From the NCBI GenBank assembly GCA_036562635.1, contig DATCJU010000060.1:1-10614 (forward strand): DNA of 10,614 nucleotides. The letters run 5' to 3'. This DNA comes from DATCJU01 sp036562635. GTDB taxonomy: Bacteria > Actinomycetota > Actinomycetes > Mycobacteriales > Pseudonocardiaceae. How positions within the stretch are numbered: position 1 is the first letter of the stretch; each line of letters starts with the position of its first letter. Below the pieces are notes generated by a model. The model was not told the DNA's origin and ran no database searches. It worked only from the letters and a program-made list of their open reading frames with translations. The translations under genes were made by a program, and so were the position numbers. Positions 4,628 to 10,614 of this stretch are shown piece by piece.

Positions 4628-5077
4628 ATGACCAGGAGGGCCGTGGTCACGGCGGGAGTGGTGGCCGTGGCGCTGGTCCTCGCCGCCGTCGTGCTCCTCA
4701 CGCCGTATCCGGCCGCCCACGGACGACTGCGGTGCAGCCTGCTGGGCTGCTCCCAGACCGTGAACGGCAGCGAGTACCCGGTGCTGGTGGCGCGTGACTG
4801 GACCTGCTCGGGCGGTACTACCGGGACGGTCGCCACGGACTGCGCCTCCGCCCACCGCACCCACTGGCTCGCCCCCGGGGAGCGGACCAGGAGACACCAG
4901 GACTGGGATGCCTTCCGGGTCGACGCGGGCTGGTGCTACCGGGTCCGTTTCGTACTCCCGTACAAGGCCTGGACGACGACCTACGACCGCATCGGCCAGC
5001 CCACCCCGGCCTACGTCAAGGTCGAGGACCACGCGGTCGCATACGTGCTGGCCCAGGGACGCACCTCCTGCCCGTGA
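4628..5077 (+). CDS. Six-cysteine secreted or membrane-anchored protein of unknown function
   Basis: 149 residues. MTRR is followed by a hydrophobic stretch (VVTAGVVAVALVLAAVVLLT, about 6-25), either a signal peptide with possible cleavage after about PAA-H at 28-31 or a single membrane anchor. The extracellular part has six cysteines (C36, C41, C60, C72, C103, C148), consistent with three disulfides, and many aromatic residues (RDWTCSGG, QDWDAFRVDAGWCYRVRF, PYKAWTTTYDR). This resembles small exported hypothetical proteins of streptomycetes; I cannot assign a function. GGAGGTGA at 4617-4624 gives ideal spacing to ATG 4628. A second perfect ribosome-binding sequence, GGGAGGTGAACC at 4593-4604, lies just upstream but faces no ordinary start codon. 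The gene converges on the RdmC-like gene. Confidence 0.85.
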   Translation: MTRRAVVTAGVVAVALVLAAVVLLTPYPAAHGRLRCSLLGCSQTVNGSEYPVLVARDWTCSGGTTGTVATDCASAHRTHWLAPGERTRRHQDWDAFRVDAGWCYRVRFVLPYKAWTTTYDRIGQPTPAYVKVEDHAVAYVLAQGRTSCP

Positions 5078-5110
5078 CCTGCGGCGACGGTGTGTCCGGT
5101 GTGCGTCGGT

Positions 5111-5155
5111 GGCCCCGGTCGTCCGTTCCGGACCACGCCCCCGCCCTCCGGGGCC
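5111..5155. terminator. Bidirectional terminator between convergent genes
   Basis: GGCCCCGG (5111-5118) and CCGGGGCC (5148-5155) are perfect reverse complements. They enclose GTCCG-TTC-CGGAC (5121-5133). The structure lies between the stop codons of the secreted protein and the RdmC-like esterase. Confidence 0.5.
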
Positions 5156-5218
5156 CTCGCCGACGTGGCCGGCTGCTCCCGGCAGTTCGCGCGGACGGAG
5201 GTACTCGCCACCCGGGAA

Positions 5219-6127
5219 TCAGCGGTTCCCGTACCGGTACTGGTGGACGTGGGTGAGCACGGCCTCGGCGAAGGGTTGGTGCACGGGCCCGGACAGGGCG
5301 TGACCCATGCCGGGGATCTCCACCAGGCGGGCGGTGGGGATCAGGTCCGCCAGGTGCTGGCCGTGCGGGGGTGGGTTGAGCGGGTCCTCCATCCCCTGGA
5401 TCACCAGCGTGGGCGTGGTGACCCCGGTCAGCTCGGCACCCCGCTCGCGGGGTACCGGGGTGGCCAGGGAGTGCGCCGTGGGCGGCTGCAGGGTGCCGGA
5501 GTGGTCGATGTCCCGCTCCTCCCACCGTCGGAACTCCTCCGGGTCGAACGGGAGCGCAGTACCGGCCAGTGCCCGCCACACCGCCACCCGCTGCTCCAGC
5601 TCGGTCTCGCGGTCGGTGGCCGGCTCGGCCCGGGCCGCCGTCACCGCACGCACCACGGCCGGCTCCGGGGTGGGCAGGTCGTCCGGCGACGGCTCACCGG
5701 CCAGTGCCCGCATCCAGTTCCCGGCGAAGTCCACGTCCAGGGCACAGGTCATGGTCACGGTCAGGGTGAGCAGCCGCTCCCGGTGGTCCAGCGCCAGCAA
5801 CTGCCCGATCGTGCCGCCCAACGACAGCCCCAGCACGTGTGCGGCCTCGATGCCGTACGCGTCCAGCACTCCCAGTGCGTCCTCGGCCAGATCGGCCACT
5901 GAGTACGGGTGCGCGGCGAAGTCCCGGCGGGTGGACCGACCGGTGTCGCGGTGGTCGTAGCGGATCACCCGGAGTCCGCCGTCCACCAGCAGCGTCACCA
6001 GCTCGTCCGGCCAGCCCATCGCCGAGGTGTTGGCCCCCATGATCAGCAACAGCGGGGGAGCGGTGGGGTCACCGAGCTCCTCGGTCCACAGCTGTACGTC
6101 CCCCACCTGCACCATGCGCTCCGCCAC
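5219..6127 (-). CDS. Alpha/beta hydrolase, RdmC-like (aclacinomycin methylesterase family)
   Basis: 302 residues, full length. It aligns from memory along its whole length with RdmC, the Streptomyces purpurascens enzyme that removes the carbomethoxy methyl group of aclacinomycins: VQVGDVQLWTEELGDP, LLLIMGANTSAMGWPDEL (oxyanion region), RVIRYDHRDTGRSTRRDFAA, nucleophile elbow GLSLGG with Ser102, RRWEERDIDHSG in the cap, QGMEDP with Asp248, and EIPGMGH with His276. The triad Ser102-Asp248-His276 is complete, and the spacing equals that of RdmC as I recall it. No polyketide gene is nearby, so the natural substrate is probably another ester. The GTG start at 6127 has GGGAGG with 5-base spacing; ATG 6115 is less good. 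It is cytoplasmic, with no signal peptide. A hairpin (6166-6182) lies upstream in the divergent spacer. Confidence 0.93.
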   Translation of the reverse strand: MAERMVQVGDVQLWTEELGDPTAPPLLLIMGANTSAMGWPDELVTLLVDGGLRVIRYDHRDTGRSTRRDFAAHPYSVADLAEDALGVLDAYGIEAAHVLGLSLGGTIGQLLALDHRERLLTLTVTMTCALDVDFAGNWMRALAGEPSPDDLPTPEPAVVRAVTAARAEPATDRETELEQRVAVWRALAGTALPFDPEEFRRWEERDIDHSGTLQPPTAHSLATPVPRERGAELTGVTTPTLVIQGMEDPLNPPPHGQHLADLIPTARLVEIPGMGHALSGPVHQPFAEAVLTHVHQYRYGNR

Positions 6128-6165
6128 GCGTACCTCCCGGCCGAACGACGGTGGTCAGCCTGGCA

Positions 6166-6182
6166 CGTCCCCCGAGGGGACG
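6166..6182. promoter_or_regulatory. Perfect 7-bp hairpin in the divergent RdmC-like/DUF817 spacer
   Basis: CGTCCCC-CGA-GGGGACG is a perfect stem with a 3-base loop, about 40 bases upstream of the esterase start and 100 bases before the DUF817 start. As DNA it is a possible operator for one or both genes; as RNA it would sit in a leader. No promoter hexamers are convincing here. Confidence 0.35.
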
Positions 6183-6283
6183 CGATCGAAATACCCCGCC
6201 GCCGGGGAGGATGTGCCCTCTCCCACCCGGGGCAACGGAACGTCACCCGTTCGCGTCCACCGGACGTGCCCCTCCGTTGCGCG

Positions 6284-7072
6284 ATGCCGTACCCGCTCCG
6301 GGAGCTGCTGGCCCAACTCGTCCGTTTCGCCTGGGCGGAGGCGCGGTGCTGCGCGTTCGCGGTGGCGATCTTCGCCGGGCTCGCCCTCTCCACCGTGCTG
6401 CCCGTCCCGCTGGCCCGCTACGACCTGCTGCTGCTCTACGGGCTGGCCGTCACCGCGCTGTTCTGGGCGGCCGGGCTGGAGCGGTCCCGGGATCTGGTCG
6501 TCATCGCCGTCTTCCACGTGGTCGGGCTGGTGTTCGAGCTGGTCAAGGTGCGGCTCGGCTCGTGGCACTATCCGGAGCCGGCGCTGACCAAGATCGGTGG
6601 CGTCCCGCTGTACAGCGGTTTCCTCTACGCGGCGGTGGCCAGTTACGTGTGTCGGGCATGGTCGCTGCTCCGACTCCGGCTGTCCGGGTTCCGGCTGCTG
6701 CCGACCGCGCTGGTGGCGGGCGCCGTCTACCTGAACTTCTTCACCCACCACTGGCTGCCCGACCTGCGTGTTCCGCTCGCCGCGCTGCTGGTCCTGGTCA
6801 CCGGCACGGCCACAGTGCACTTCACCGTCGGGGCACGCCGGCACCGGATGCCACTCGCGCTGGCCTTCGGTCTGATCGGTGTCTTCCTGTGGCTCGCCGA
6901 GAACATCGCCACGTTCTTCGGTGCCTGGTACTACCCGCACCAGCTGGAGGTGTGGCGTCCCGTGTCCCCGGCCAAGGCGGTGGCCTGGGCCCTGTTGATC
7001 AGTGTCGCGTTCGTGCTGGTCGCCTGGTGGCAGGGTCGGGTCGGCCGACTGCACGAGCGCCGGCCCGCCTGA
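6284..7072 (+). CDS. DUF817 family integral membrane protein
   Basis: 262 residues with about seven or eight hydrophobic membrane segments. DUF817 signatures are clear: ARYDLLLLYGLAV (45-57), HVVGLVFELVKVRLGSWHYP (78-97), GGVPLYSGFLYAAVASYVCR (105-124), NFFTHHWLPDLR (151-162), and GLIGVFLWLAENIATFFGAW (196-215) followed by YYPHQ. The paired W.YP and His-rich loops are the conserved part of the family (Bacillus subtilis YoaT is one member). Its function is unknown; by membrane segment number it could be a transporter or an enzyme. ATG 6284 is chosen because homology begins at LLAQLVRFAWAEAR and family length fits. An in-frame GTG lies at 6266. Neither has a Shine-Dalgarno sequence. It ends convergent with the SGNH hydrolase across a shared hairpin. 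Confidence 0.9.
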   Translation: MPYPLRELLAQLVRFAWAEARCCAFAVAIFAGLALSTVLPVPLARYDLLLLYGLAVTALFWAAGLERSRDLVVIAVFHVVGLVFELVKVRLGSWHYPEPALTKIGGVPLYSGFLYAAVASYVCRAWSLLRLRLSGFRLLPTALVAGAVYLNFFTHHWLPDLRVPLAALLVLVTGTATVHFTVGARRHRMPLALAFGLIGVFLWLAENIATFFGAWYYPHQLEVWRPVSPAKAVAWALLISVAFVLVAWWQGRVGRLHERRPA

Positions 7073-7080
7073 CCCGCTCC

Positions 7081-7115
7081 GGCCCGACCCACCGGGCGGA
7101 GAGGTGGGCCGGGCC
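7081..7115. terminator. Bidirectional terminator between DUF817 and SGNH genes
   Basis: GGCCCGACCCACC (7081-7093) and GGTGGGCCGGGCC (7103-7115) pair over 13 positions with one mismatch around a 9-base loop. The hairpin begins 8 bases after the DUF817 stop codon and ends 19 bases from the opposing stop codon. Confidence 0.65.
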
Positions 7116-7134
7116 GGGCAGGTCGCGGCCGGGA

Positions 7135-8736
7135 TCAGTAGGCGCTGGAGGGGATCCAGTCGTCGTAGCCGAAGCCCCGCGTCCCGGTCTGCTCCTCGGC
7201 GATCCAGTGCTGCCGGGCGTCGTCGGGGTCGCAGGTGGCCAGCGTGAGCGGGGCGCCGTTGTCGGTGTTCGGCGCCGCCACGCACAGGTCGGGCTGGGCC
7301 GCCGAGCGGATCAGGCCGCCGTCCAGCACGAACTTCTGGTTCGAGCCGCCGTGGCAGTCGTAGACGATCAGCGGCCGCCCGGCGGCCACCCCACCGGAGA
7401 CGTCCGCGCACCGGTCGTGGGTCAGCTCGATGTGCAGCGAGCGCAGGGTCTGGTCGTACCACCAGCCCTGGTTGCCGCCACCGTGGCAGGTGTACTGCAA
7501 CAGCCGGTAGCCGTTACGGGTGGAGTAGCCCTCGGAGTCCACGCACAGCCCGGAGGCGGCGTTGCGCAGCTGCCGGAACTCCATCGAGCCGGGGTAGAGC
7601 TGCGCGGTCCCGGTGCTGGCCGGGTCCACACAGGTGGCGATGTTCCAGGTGGGGTGCGCGTAGAACTGCGTCATGCAGGACGCGAACGCACCGTGCCCGC
7701 GGGCGTTCGGGTGTGCCGACTGCCGCCAGGCGTTGGGGTCGAGCGGGTTGCTGCCGTCGTAGGTGATCCCGCTGACCCAGGTGTTGTCGGTGCAGGGCTC
7801 GTGGCCGTGGAACAGCCGGCTGGCGTCCAGGTAGCGGGCCCCGGCGGCCAGGGCGGCCCGTCGGATGCTCTGTTCGAACAGCGGCACGACCTTGTTCCTG
7901 CCGAACGCGGCGTCCCGCAGGTAGAAGAGGCAGCCGCCGTTGTACCAGCCGGGGAAGTTGGGGTTGTCCTCCACGTCCGGGCTGACCGGGCTGGGGTAGC
8001 TCATCACCACCAGCTCGTAGTCCGAGGGCTGGTAGCCGGCTTCGGCCATGGTCCGCTTCACGCTGGTGATCGCCTTCTCCGCCTCGGCGGAGGACACGTC
8101 CACCCGGGCCTGGATCTGGTTGGAGTACTTCCGCCAGCACTCGCCGAGGAAGAAGATCCGGCTGATGGCGCAGTCGGTGGCCAGCGGGCCGAACTCCAGA
8201 CCGCCCGGGTCGTTGGCGCCCACCACGATCCACACCAGCTTCACGTGGGTGTTGCGGGCCTTGATGGCCAGGTAGTCGCCCTGGTTGAGCTCGTCCCACT
8301 GGCGGGCGCCGCTGCCCTGGATCAGGTTCGCGCTGCGTCCGCCGGAGCAGGCCAGGTTGTAGGTCTCGTCCACGGGGATGCTGGTGCGGTGCACGGCGGC
8401 GTGCAGGGCCCGGTGGCACCAGTTCTGGTCTCCGTCGCCGTCGTCGTCACCGTTGGTGCCCCGCTCGTAGGGGCCCTGTCCCTCGCCGGAGATCTCGCTG
8501 TCGCCGAGGGTGGCGATGGAGGTCTTCCGCTGGTCCAGGGGCCGGATCTCGGGGCTGCCGTACAGTGCGACGGCCTCGGCCTGACGGATCTGTTCCAGTT
8601 CGGGCGGGAGGGGTTGGACGGTGGTGGTGCCGGCGTTGGGACTGGCGTCGCCGGTGCCGGGTAGGGCGAGTGCGGTCGCGAGGGCGGTGAGTAACGCCGC
8701 CGCCGCGGGGAGCAGGCGGGGAAGGGTCCTGGTCAT
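7135..8736 (-). CDS. Secreted SGNH hydrolase with C-terminal ricin-type lectin domain
   Basis: 533 residues. Signal peptide: MTRTLPRLLP then AAAALLTALATALALPGTGDA, cleavage around residues 27-31. The SGNH domain (about 70-365) shows block I IATLGDSEISGEG with Ser80, block II ACSGGRSANL, block III VVGANDPGG with Asn175, and block V SAHPNARGHGAF with His342. The Asp of the usual DxxH is Gln339, as in actinobacterial esterases that use a Ser-His dyad (Streptomyces scabies esterase is the model). An acidic insert (NGDDDGDGDQ, 95-104) could bind calcium. Residues about 385-515 form a beta-trefoil ricin B domain (CBM13-like) with three QxW-type motifs: NQGWW, NQKFV and RQHWI. The likely role is extracellular ester or lipid hydrolysis with carbohydrate-guided binding; the substrate is unknown. 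AAGGG lies about 10 bases before ATG 8736. It has its own promoter. Confidence 0.93.
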   Translation of the reverse strand: MTRTLPRLLPAAAALLTALATALALPGTGDASPNAGTTTVQPLPPELEQIRQAEAVALYGSPEIRPLDQRKTSIATLGDSEISGEGQGPYERGTNGDDDGDGDQNWCHRALHAAVHRTSIPVDETYNLACSGGRSANLIQGSGARQWDELNQGDYLAIKARNTHVKLVWIVVGANDPGGLEFGPLATDCAISRIFFLGECWRKYSNQIQARVDVSSAEAEKAITSVKRTMAEAGYQPSDYELVVMSYPSPVSPDVEDNPNFPGWYNGGCLFYLRDAAFGRNKVVPLFEQSIRRAALAAGARYLDASRLFHGHEPCTDNTWVSGITYDGSNPLDPNAWRQSAHPNARGHGAFASCMTQFYAHPTWNIATCVDPASTGTAQLYPGSMEFRQLRNAASGLCVDSEGYSTRNGYRLLQYTCHGGGNQGWWYDQTLRSLHIELTHDRCADVSGGVAAGRPLIVYDCHGGSNQKFVLDGGLIRSAAQPDLCVAAPNTDNGAPLTLATCDPDDARQHWIAEEQTGTRGFGYDDWIPSSAY

Positions 8737-8765
8737 GGTGGGCAGCCCTTCGTGCGCAGGGGTGA

Positions 8766-8779
8766 GTGACGTGCGTCAC
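8766..8779. promoter_or_regulatory. 14-bp palindrome downstream of the SGNH promoter
   Basis: GTGACG-TG-CGTCAC has perfect 6-bp arms and lies 30 bases before the SGNH start, just downstream of the inferred transcription start near 8787. A repressor bound here would block elongation. It resembles BldD half-sites (AGTGA...TCAC), but the centre is one base shorter than the usual BldD box, so no regulator is assigned. Confidence 0.5.
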
Positions 8780-8793
8780 GCGATATGGGCCGG

Positions 8794-8822
8794 ACGGTAG
8801 CTGCCGGTCCGAGAAATGTGAA
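8794..8822 (-). promoter_or_regulatory. Promoter of the SGNH hydrolase gene
   Basis: On the minus strand, TTCACA (8817-8822) and TACCGT (8794-8799) are separated by exactly 17 bases. The -35 matches five of six consensus positions and the -10 fits TANNNT. The distance to the start codon is about 50 bases. Confidence 0.55.
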
Positions 8823-8864
8823 TCCGCCTCACGAAGGATTCCCGCCTGCTCCGGGCCCAGGCGG
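8820..8864 (-). terminator. Tandem hairpins after the nucleoside hydrolase gene
   Basis: Reading downstream of the stop codon on the minus strand: first CCGCCTG/CAGGCGG (8842-8848/8858-8864), a perfect 7-bp stem, then GAATCC/GGATTC (8820-8825/8836-8841), a perfect 6-bp stem. The second overlaps the -35 of the SGNH promoter, so the two genes are probably separate transcription units. Confidence 0.6.
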
Positions 8865-8868
8865 CAGG

Positions 8869-9849
8869 TCAGCCCGCGGCGTGCTCACCCTCCCCGGGTG
8901 CCGGGACACCGGACAGACGCTCCAGCAGGAACGCACACAGCGCGTCCAGGTCCGCGTCCACCGCCACGTCGATCTCCCGGCCCACCCGGTGCGACGCGGC
9001 CCGCCGCCGGTCGGCGACCACCATGCCGCGTGCCGGGCCGGACCCGCACTCGACCTCGACCACCATCCGCTCGCAGCGCAGCGTGCCCGGCCGGATCGCC
9101 TCGACCAGCGCGACCGCGTCGTGCAGCACCAGGGCGTCCCGGCCCAGCGTCTCGGCGTAGCGGGCCCGGTAGGGCGCGGTCATCCCGACCAGTGCGGCAC
9201 CCACCGGACCGGAACCGGCCAGGGTGTCCAGCCACGCTCCGTCGACCGCACACCGGTAGGTCAGGTCCATCGGCACCAGCGTCACCGGTACGTCCTCCTC
9301 GACCAGGACCCGCCGGGCGGCCTCCGGATCGCTCCAGACGTTGAACTCGGCCGCGGCGGTCACGTTGCCGCCCCCGACCGCGCCACCCATCACCACCAGG
9401 CGCTCGATCCGCGGGCGCAGCTCCGGGAAGCTCGCCAGCAGCAGCGCGATGTTGGTCAACGGTCCGATCGGGGCGATCGTCACCGGCCGTTCCGCCTGCC
9501 GCAGCACGTCGGCGAGCAGCTCCACCGCCCCGCGCCGGTCCGCACCGCGGCACGGTTCCGGCAGCATCCCGGACCGCCCACCCAGGCCGTCCGCGCCGTG
9601 CACGTGCGGTGCCCGGTGCGGCTGCGGGTACACCAGCGGGCGTTCCGCGCCGGCGCCGACCGGGACGTCCCCGCGCCCGAACAGGGTCAGCAGGCGCAGG
9701 GCGTTGTGCGTGGTCGTCGCCAGGTCGACGTTGCCGAACACCGTGGTCACCGCGCGCAGGTCGACCTCGGGACTGGCCACGGCCAGGGCGAGGGCGAACG
9801 CGTCGTCGATCCCGGGGTCCGTGTCGATCACCAGCGGGATGGGAGCCAC
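8869..9849 (-). CDS. Inosine-uridine-preferring nucleoside hydrolase family (IUNH)
   Basis: 326 residues from GTG 9849, the normal family length of about 310-330. The hallmark calcium/ribose site DTDPGIDDAFAL is at residues 9-20. It is followed by TVFGNVDLATTTHNALRLL, the HVHGADGLGG loop, PIGPLTNIALLL, RLVVMGGAVGGGNVTAAAEF then NVWSDPEAA (ribose-binding Asn170), and the second calcium/catalytic element LHDAV with His243-Asp244. Family enzymes hydrolyse the N-glycosidic bond of ribonucleosides to base plus ribose for salvage. Purine, pyrimidine or non-standard nucleoside preference cannot be read from the sequence. There is no signal peptide, so it is cytoplasmic. GTG 9849 is chosen because AAGGAGG ends 6 bases upstream; the TTG codons at 9855 and 9852 are too close to it. 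Its leader holds a 12-bp inverted repeat containing the Shine-Dalgarno sequence. Confidence 0.93.
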   Translation of the reverse strand: MAPIPLVIDTDPGIDDAFALALAVASPEVDLRAVTTVFGNVDLATTTHNALRLLTLFGRGDVPVGAGAERPLVYPQPHRAPHVHGADGLGGRSGMLPEPCRGADRRGAVELLADVLRQAERPVTIAPIGPLTNIALLLASFPELRPRIERLVVMGGAVGGGNVTAAAEFNVWSDPEAARRVLVEEDVPVTLVPMDLTYRCAVDGAWLDTLAGSGPVGAALVGMTAPYRARYAETLGRDALVLHDAVALVEAIRPGTLRCERMVVEVECGSGPARGMVVADRRRAASHRVGREIDVAVDADLDALCAFLLERLSGVPAPGEGEHAAG

Positions 9850-9856
9850 CAACAAC

Positions 9857-9905
9857 CTCCTTCGATCCGGCGAGTGAGACTAGCCCGCCCGGAGGATCGA
9901 AGGAG
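9857..9905. promoter_or_regulatory. Perfect 12-bp inverted repeat overlapping the ribosome-binding site of the nucleoside hydrolase
   Basis: CTCCTTCGATCC (9857-9868) and GGATCGAAGGAG (9894-9905) are perfect reverse complements 25 bases apart. Read as nucleoside-hydrolase mRNA, the 3' arm is the Shine-Dalgarno sequence itself, so a transcript starting upstream of 9905 could fold and hide it. The loop holds TAGTCT (9877-9882, minus strand), a TANNNT box. If transcription starts there, the arms instead flank the promoter like a pair of operator half-sites. On the plus strand the right arm precedes GTG 9912 by 6 bases. Confidence 0.65.
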
Positions 9906-9987
9906 CACACCGTGTCAGCCGACGGCGCCCACGGTCCCTCGGCGTGGGGAACGGCGAGCCCGTGGCCGGCCGCCCAGTGCCGGTGCC

Positions 9988-10002
9988 TAGGCTGCATCGC
10001 CA
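9988..10002 (+). promoter_or_regulatory. Possible leaderless promoter of the acyltransferase
   Basis: TAGGCT (9988-9993) fits TANNNT and stands 8 bases before ATG 10002, where no Shine-Dalgarno sequence is visible. This is the same layout as TAGACT before the MarR gene at 1920. Confidence 0.4.
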
Positions 10003-10614
10003 TGACGAGCATGTGGGGCGCACCCGTGATCACCCGCTGGCAGGCCTGGCGGCAGGCGCGGCGGGACCCCCGGCAGGCGAGGTTCCTGACCGTCGAGTCG
10101 CTGCGCTGGGTGTGGCGGAACCGCGCCTTCACCCCCTGGTACCTGGTGCGGTACTGGCGGCTGCTGAAGTTTCGACTGGCCAACCCGCACGTGGTGCTGC
10201 GCGGCATGGTGTTCCTCGGCAGGAACGTGGAGATCCACTGCCGGCCCGGCTACGGCCGGTTGGAGATCGGCCGCTGGGTGCACATCGGGGACGGCAACGC
10301 CATCCGCTGCCACGAGGGCTCGTTGCGCATCGGGGACAAGGTGGTGTTCGGCAAGGACAACACCGTCAACTGCTACCTGGACGTGGAGATCGGCGCGGCC
10401 ACCCTGGTCGCCGACTGGGTCTACATCTGCGACTTCGACCACGTCACCACGGACATCAACCGCCCCATCAAGGACCAGGGCATCGTCAAGTCACCGGTGC
10501 GGATCGGCCCGGACTGCTGGCTGGGTACCAAGGTCACCGTGTTGCGCGGCACCCGGGTCGGCCGGGGCAGCGTGCTGGGGGCGCACGCCGTGGTGCGCGG
10601 CGACATCCCCGAGT
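10002..10614 (+). CDS. Hexapeptide-repeat (left-handed beta-helix) acyltransferase, 3' end cut off
   Basis: 204 residues are visible; the frame is open at the window edge. The basic helical N-terminus (TRWQAWRQARRDPRQARFLT, then YLVRYWRLLKF) could sit on the membrane face. From about residue 66, imperfect hexapeptide repeats form a left-handed beta-helix: LEIGRWVHIGDGNAIRCHEG, LRIGDKVVFGKDNTVN, LDVEIGAATLVADW, then DFDH (His147, the probable catalytic base as in maltose/xenobiotic acetyltransferases), SPVRIGPDCWLGTKVTVLRG and RVGRGSVLGAHAVVRGDIP. The family transfers acetyl or other acyl groups from CoA, often to sugars. ATG 10002 is chosen because homologues I remember begin MTSMWGAP and a TANNNT box lies 8 bases upstream. 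GTG 9912, in frame with AAGGAG 6 bases upstream, would add 30 residues and cannot be excluded. Confidence 0.9.
   Translation, partial: MTSMWGAPVITRWQAWRQARRDPRQARFLTVESLRWVWRNRAFTPWYLVRYWRLLKFRLANPHVVLRGMVFLGRNVEIHCRPGYGRLEIGRWVHIGDGNAIRCHEGSLRIGDKVVFGKDNTVNCYLDVEIGAATLVADWVYICDFDHVTTDINRPIKDQGIVKSPVRIGPDCWLGTKVTVLRGTRVGRGSVLGAHAVVRGDIPE

Noticed and set aside
6151..8664. 837-codon open frame on the plus strand
   Set aside because: It runs antisense to the SGNH hydrolase and in a shifted frame over DUF817. The translation is a Val/Gly/Ala-rich shadow without domains, typical of the opposite strand in GC-rich genes.
8766..8779. Confident BldD box
   Set aside because: The half-sites fit loosely, but the spacing between TNAC and GTNA is four bases instead of five.
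8785..9990. 401-codon plus-strand frame and a 440-codon minus-strand frame (8885-10207) over the nucleoside hydrolase
   Set aside because: Both are out of frame with the clear IUNH motifs and give Arg/Gly/Pro-rich translations with no recognisable fold.
1..10614. CRISPR, tRNA, rRNA, integrase, transposase or toxin-antitoxin pair
   Set aside because: None is supported: no regularly spaced direct repeats, no cloverleaf or CCA ends, and no recombinase motifs. The XRE gene alone, cut at the edge, is not enough for a toxin-antitoxin call.

Overview
This is a GC-rich chromosomal stretch from an actinomycete. The evidence is the strongly GC-biased third codon positions, frequent GTG starts, TANNNT-type -10 boxes, a DUF5753-type XRE regulator, Sec-exported SGNH/ricin-lectin hydrolases and a homologue of the Streptomyces methylesterase RdmC. 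A Pseudonocardiales-like genus is my guess only. Gene spacing is loose, most genes are monocistronic, and they are often divergent or convergent with hairpins between the ends. I see no tRNA, rRNA, CRISPR array or intact transposase.

Layout. Positions 1-257 (-): start of an XRE regulator that runs off the window. 261-649: a relatively AT-rich divergent spacer with a possible promoter. 650-1045 (+): small four-cysteine secreted protein. 1046-1433: a non-coding spacer packed with nested perfect inverted repeats (15, 10, 13, 10 and 9 bp). 1434-1829 (-): NTF2/SnoaL-like protein, divergent from a MarR regulator at 1920-2399 (+); three TTGG-N5-CCAA palindromes lie between them.

2483-4478 is a decay zone. 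It holds a SAM methyltransferase broken by a frameshift (-), a tail-only alpha/beta-hydrolase remnant (-), an intact but unrecognised Cys/His-rich ORF at 3612-4067 (+), and a C-terminal scrap of a Gfo/Idh/MocA oxidoreductase (+) followed by two hairpins. The order then returns to normal. 4628-5077 (+) is a six-cysteine secreted or membrane-anchored protein. 5219-6127 (-) is an RdmC-like esterase, divergent from a DUF817 membrane protein at 6284-7072 (+). 7135-8736 (-) is a secreted SGNH esterase with a ricin-type lectin domain. 8869-9849 (-) is a nucleoside hydrolase, divergent from a hexapeptide-repeat acyltransferase from 10002 (+) that runs off the right edge.

How the genes work together. 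There is no obvious pathway. The clearest functional unit is the MarR/NTF2 divergent pair, where repeated operators sit on the inferred promoter. The nucleoside hydrolase has its own control element, a 12-bp inverted repeat whose one arm is its Shine-Dalgarno sequence. I did not find a complete, convincingly new multi-gene system. The most unusual items are the structured 1046-1433 spacer, the triple operator, the Shine-Dalgarno-containing inverted repeat and the Cys/His-rich orphan protein.
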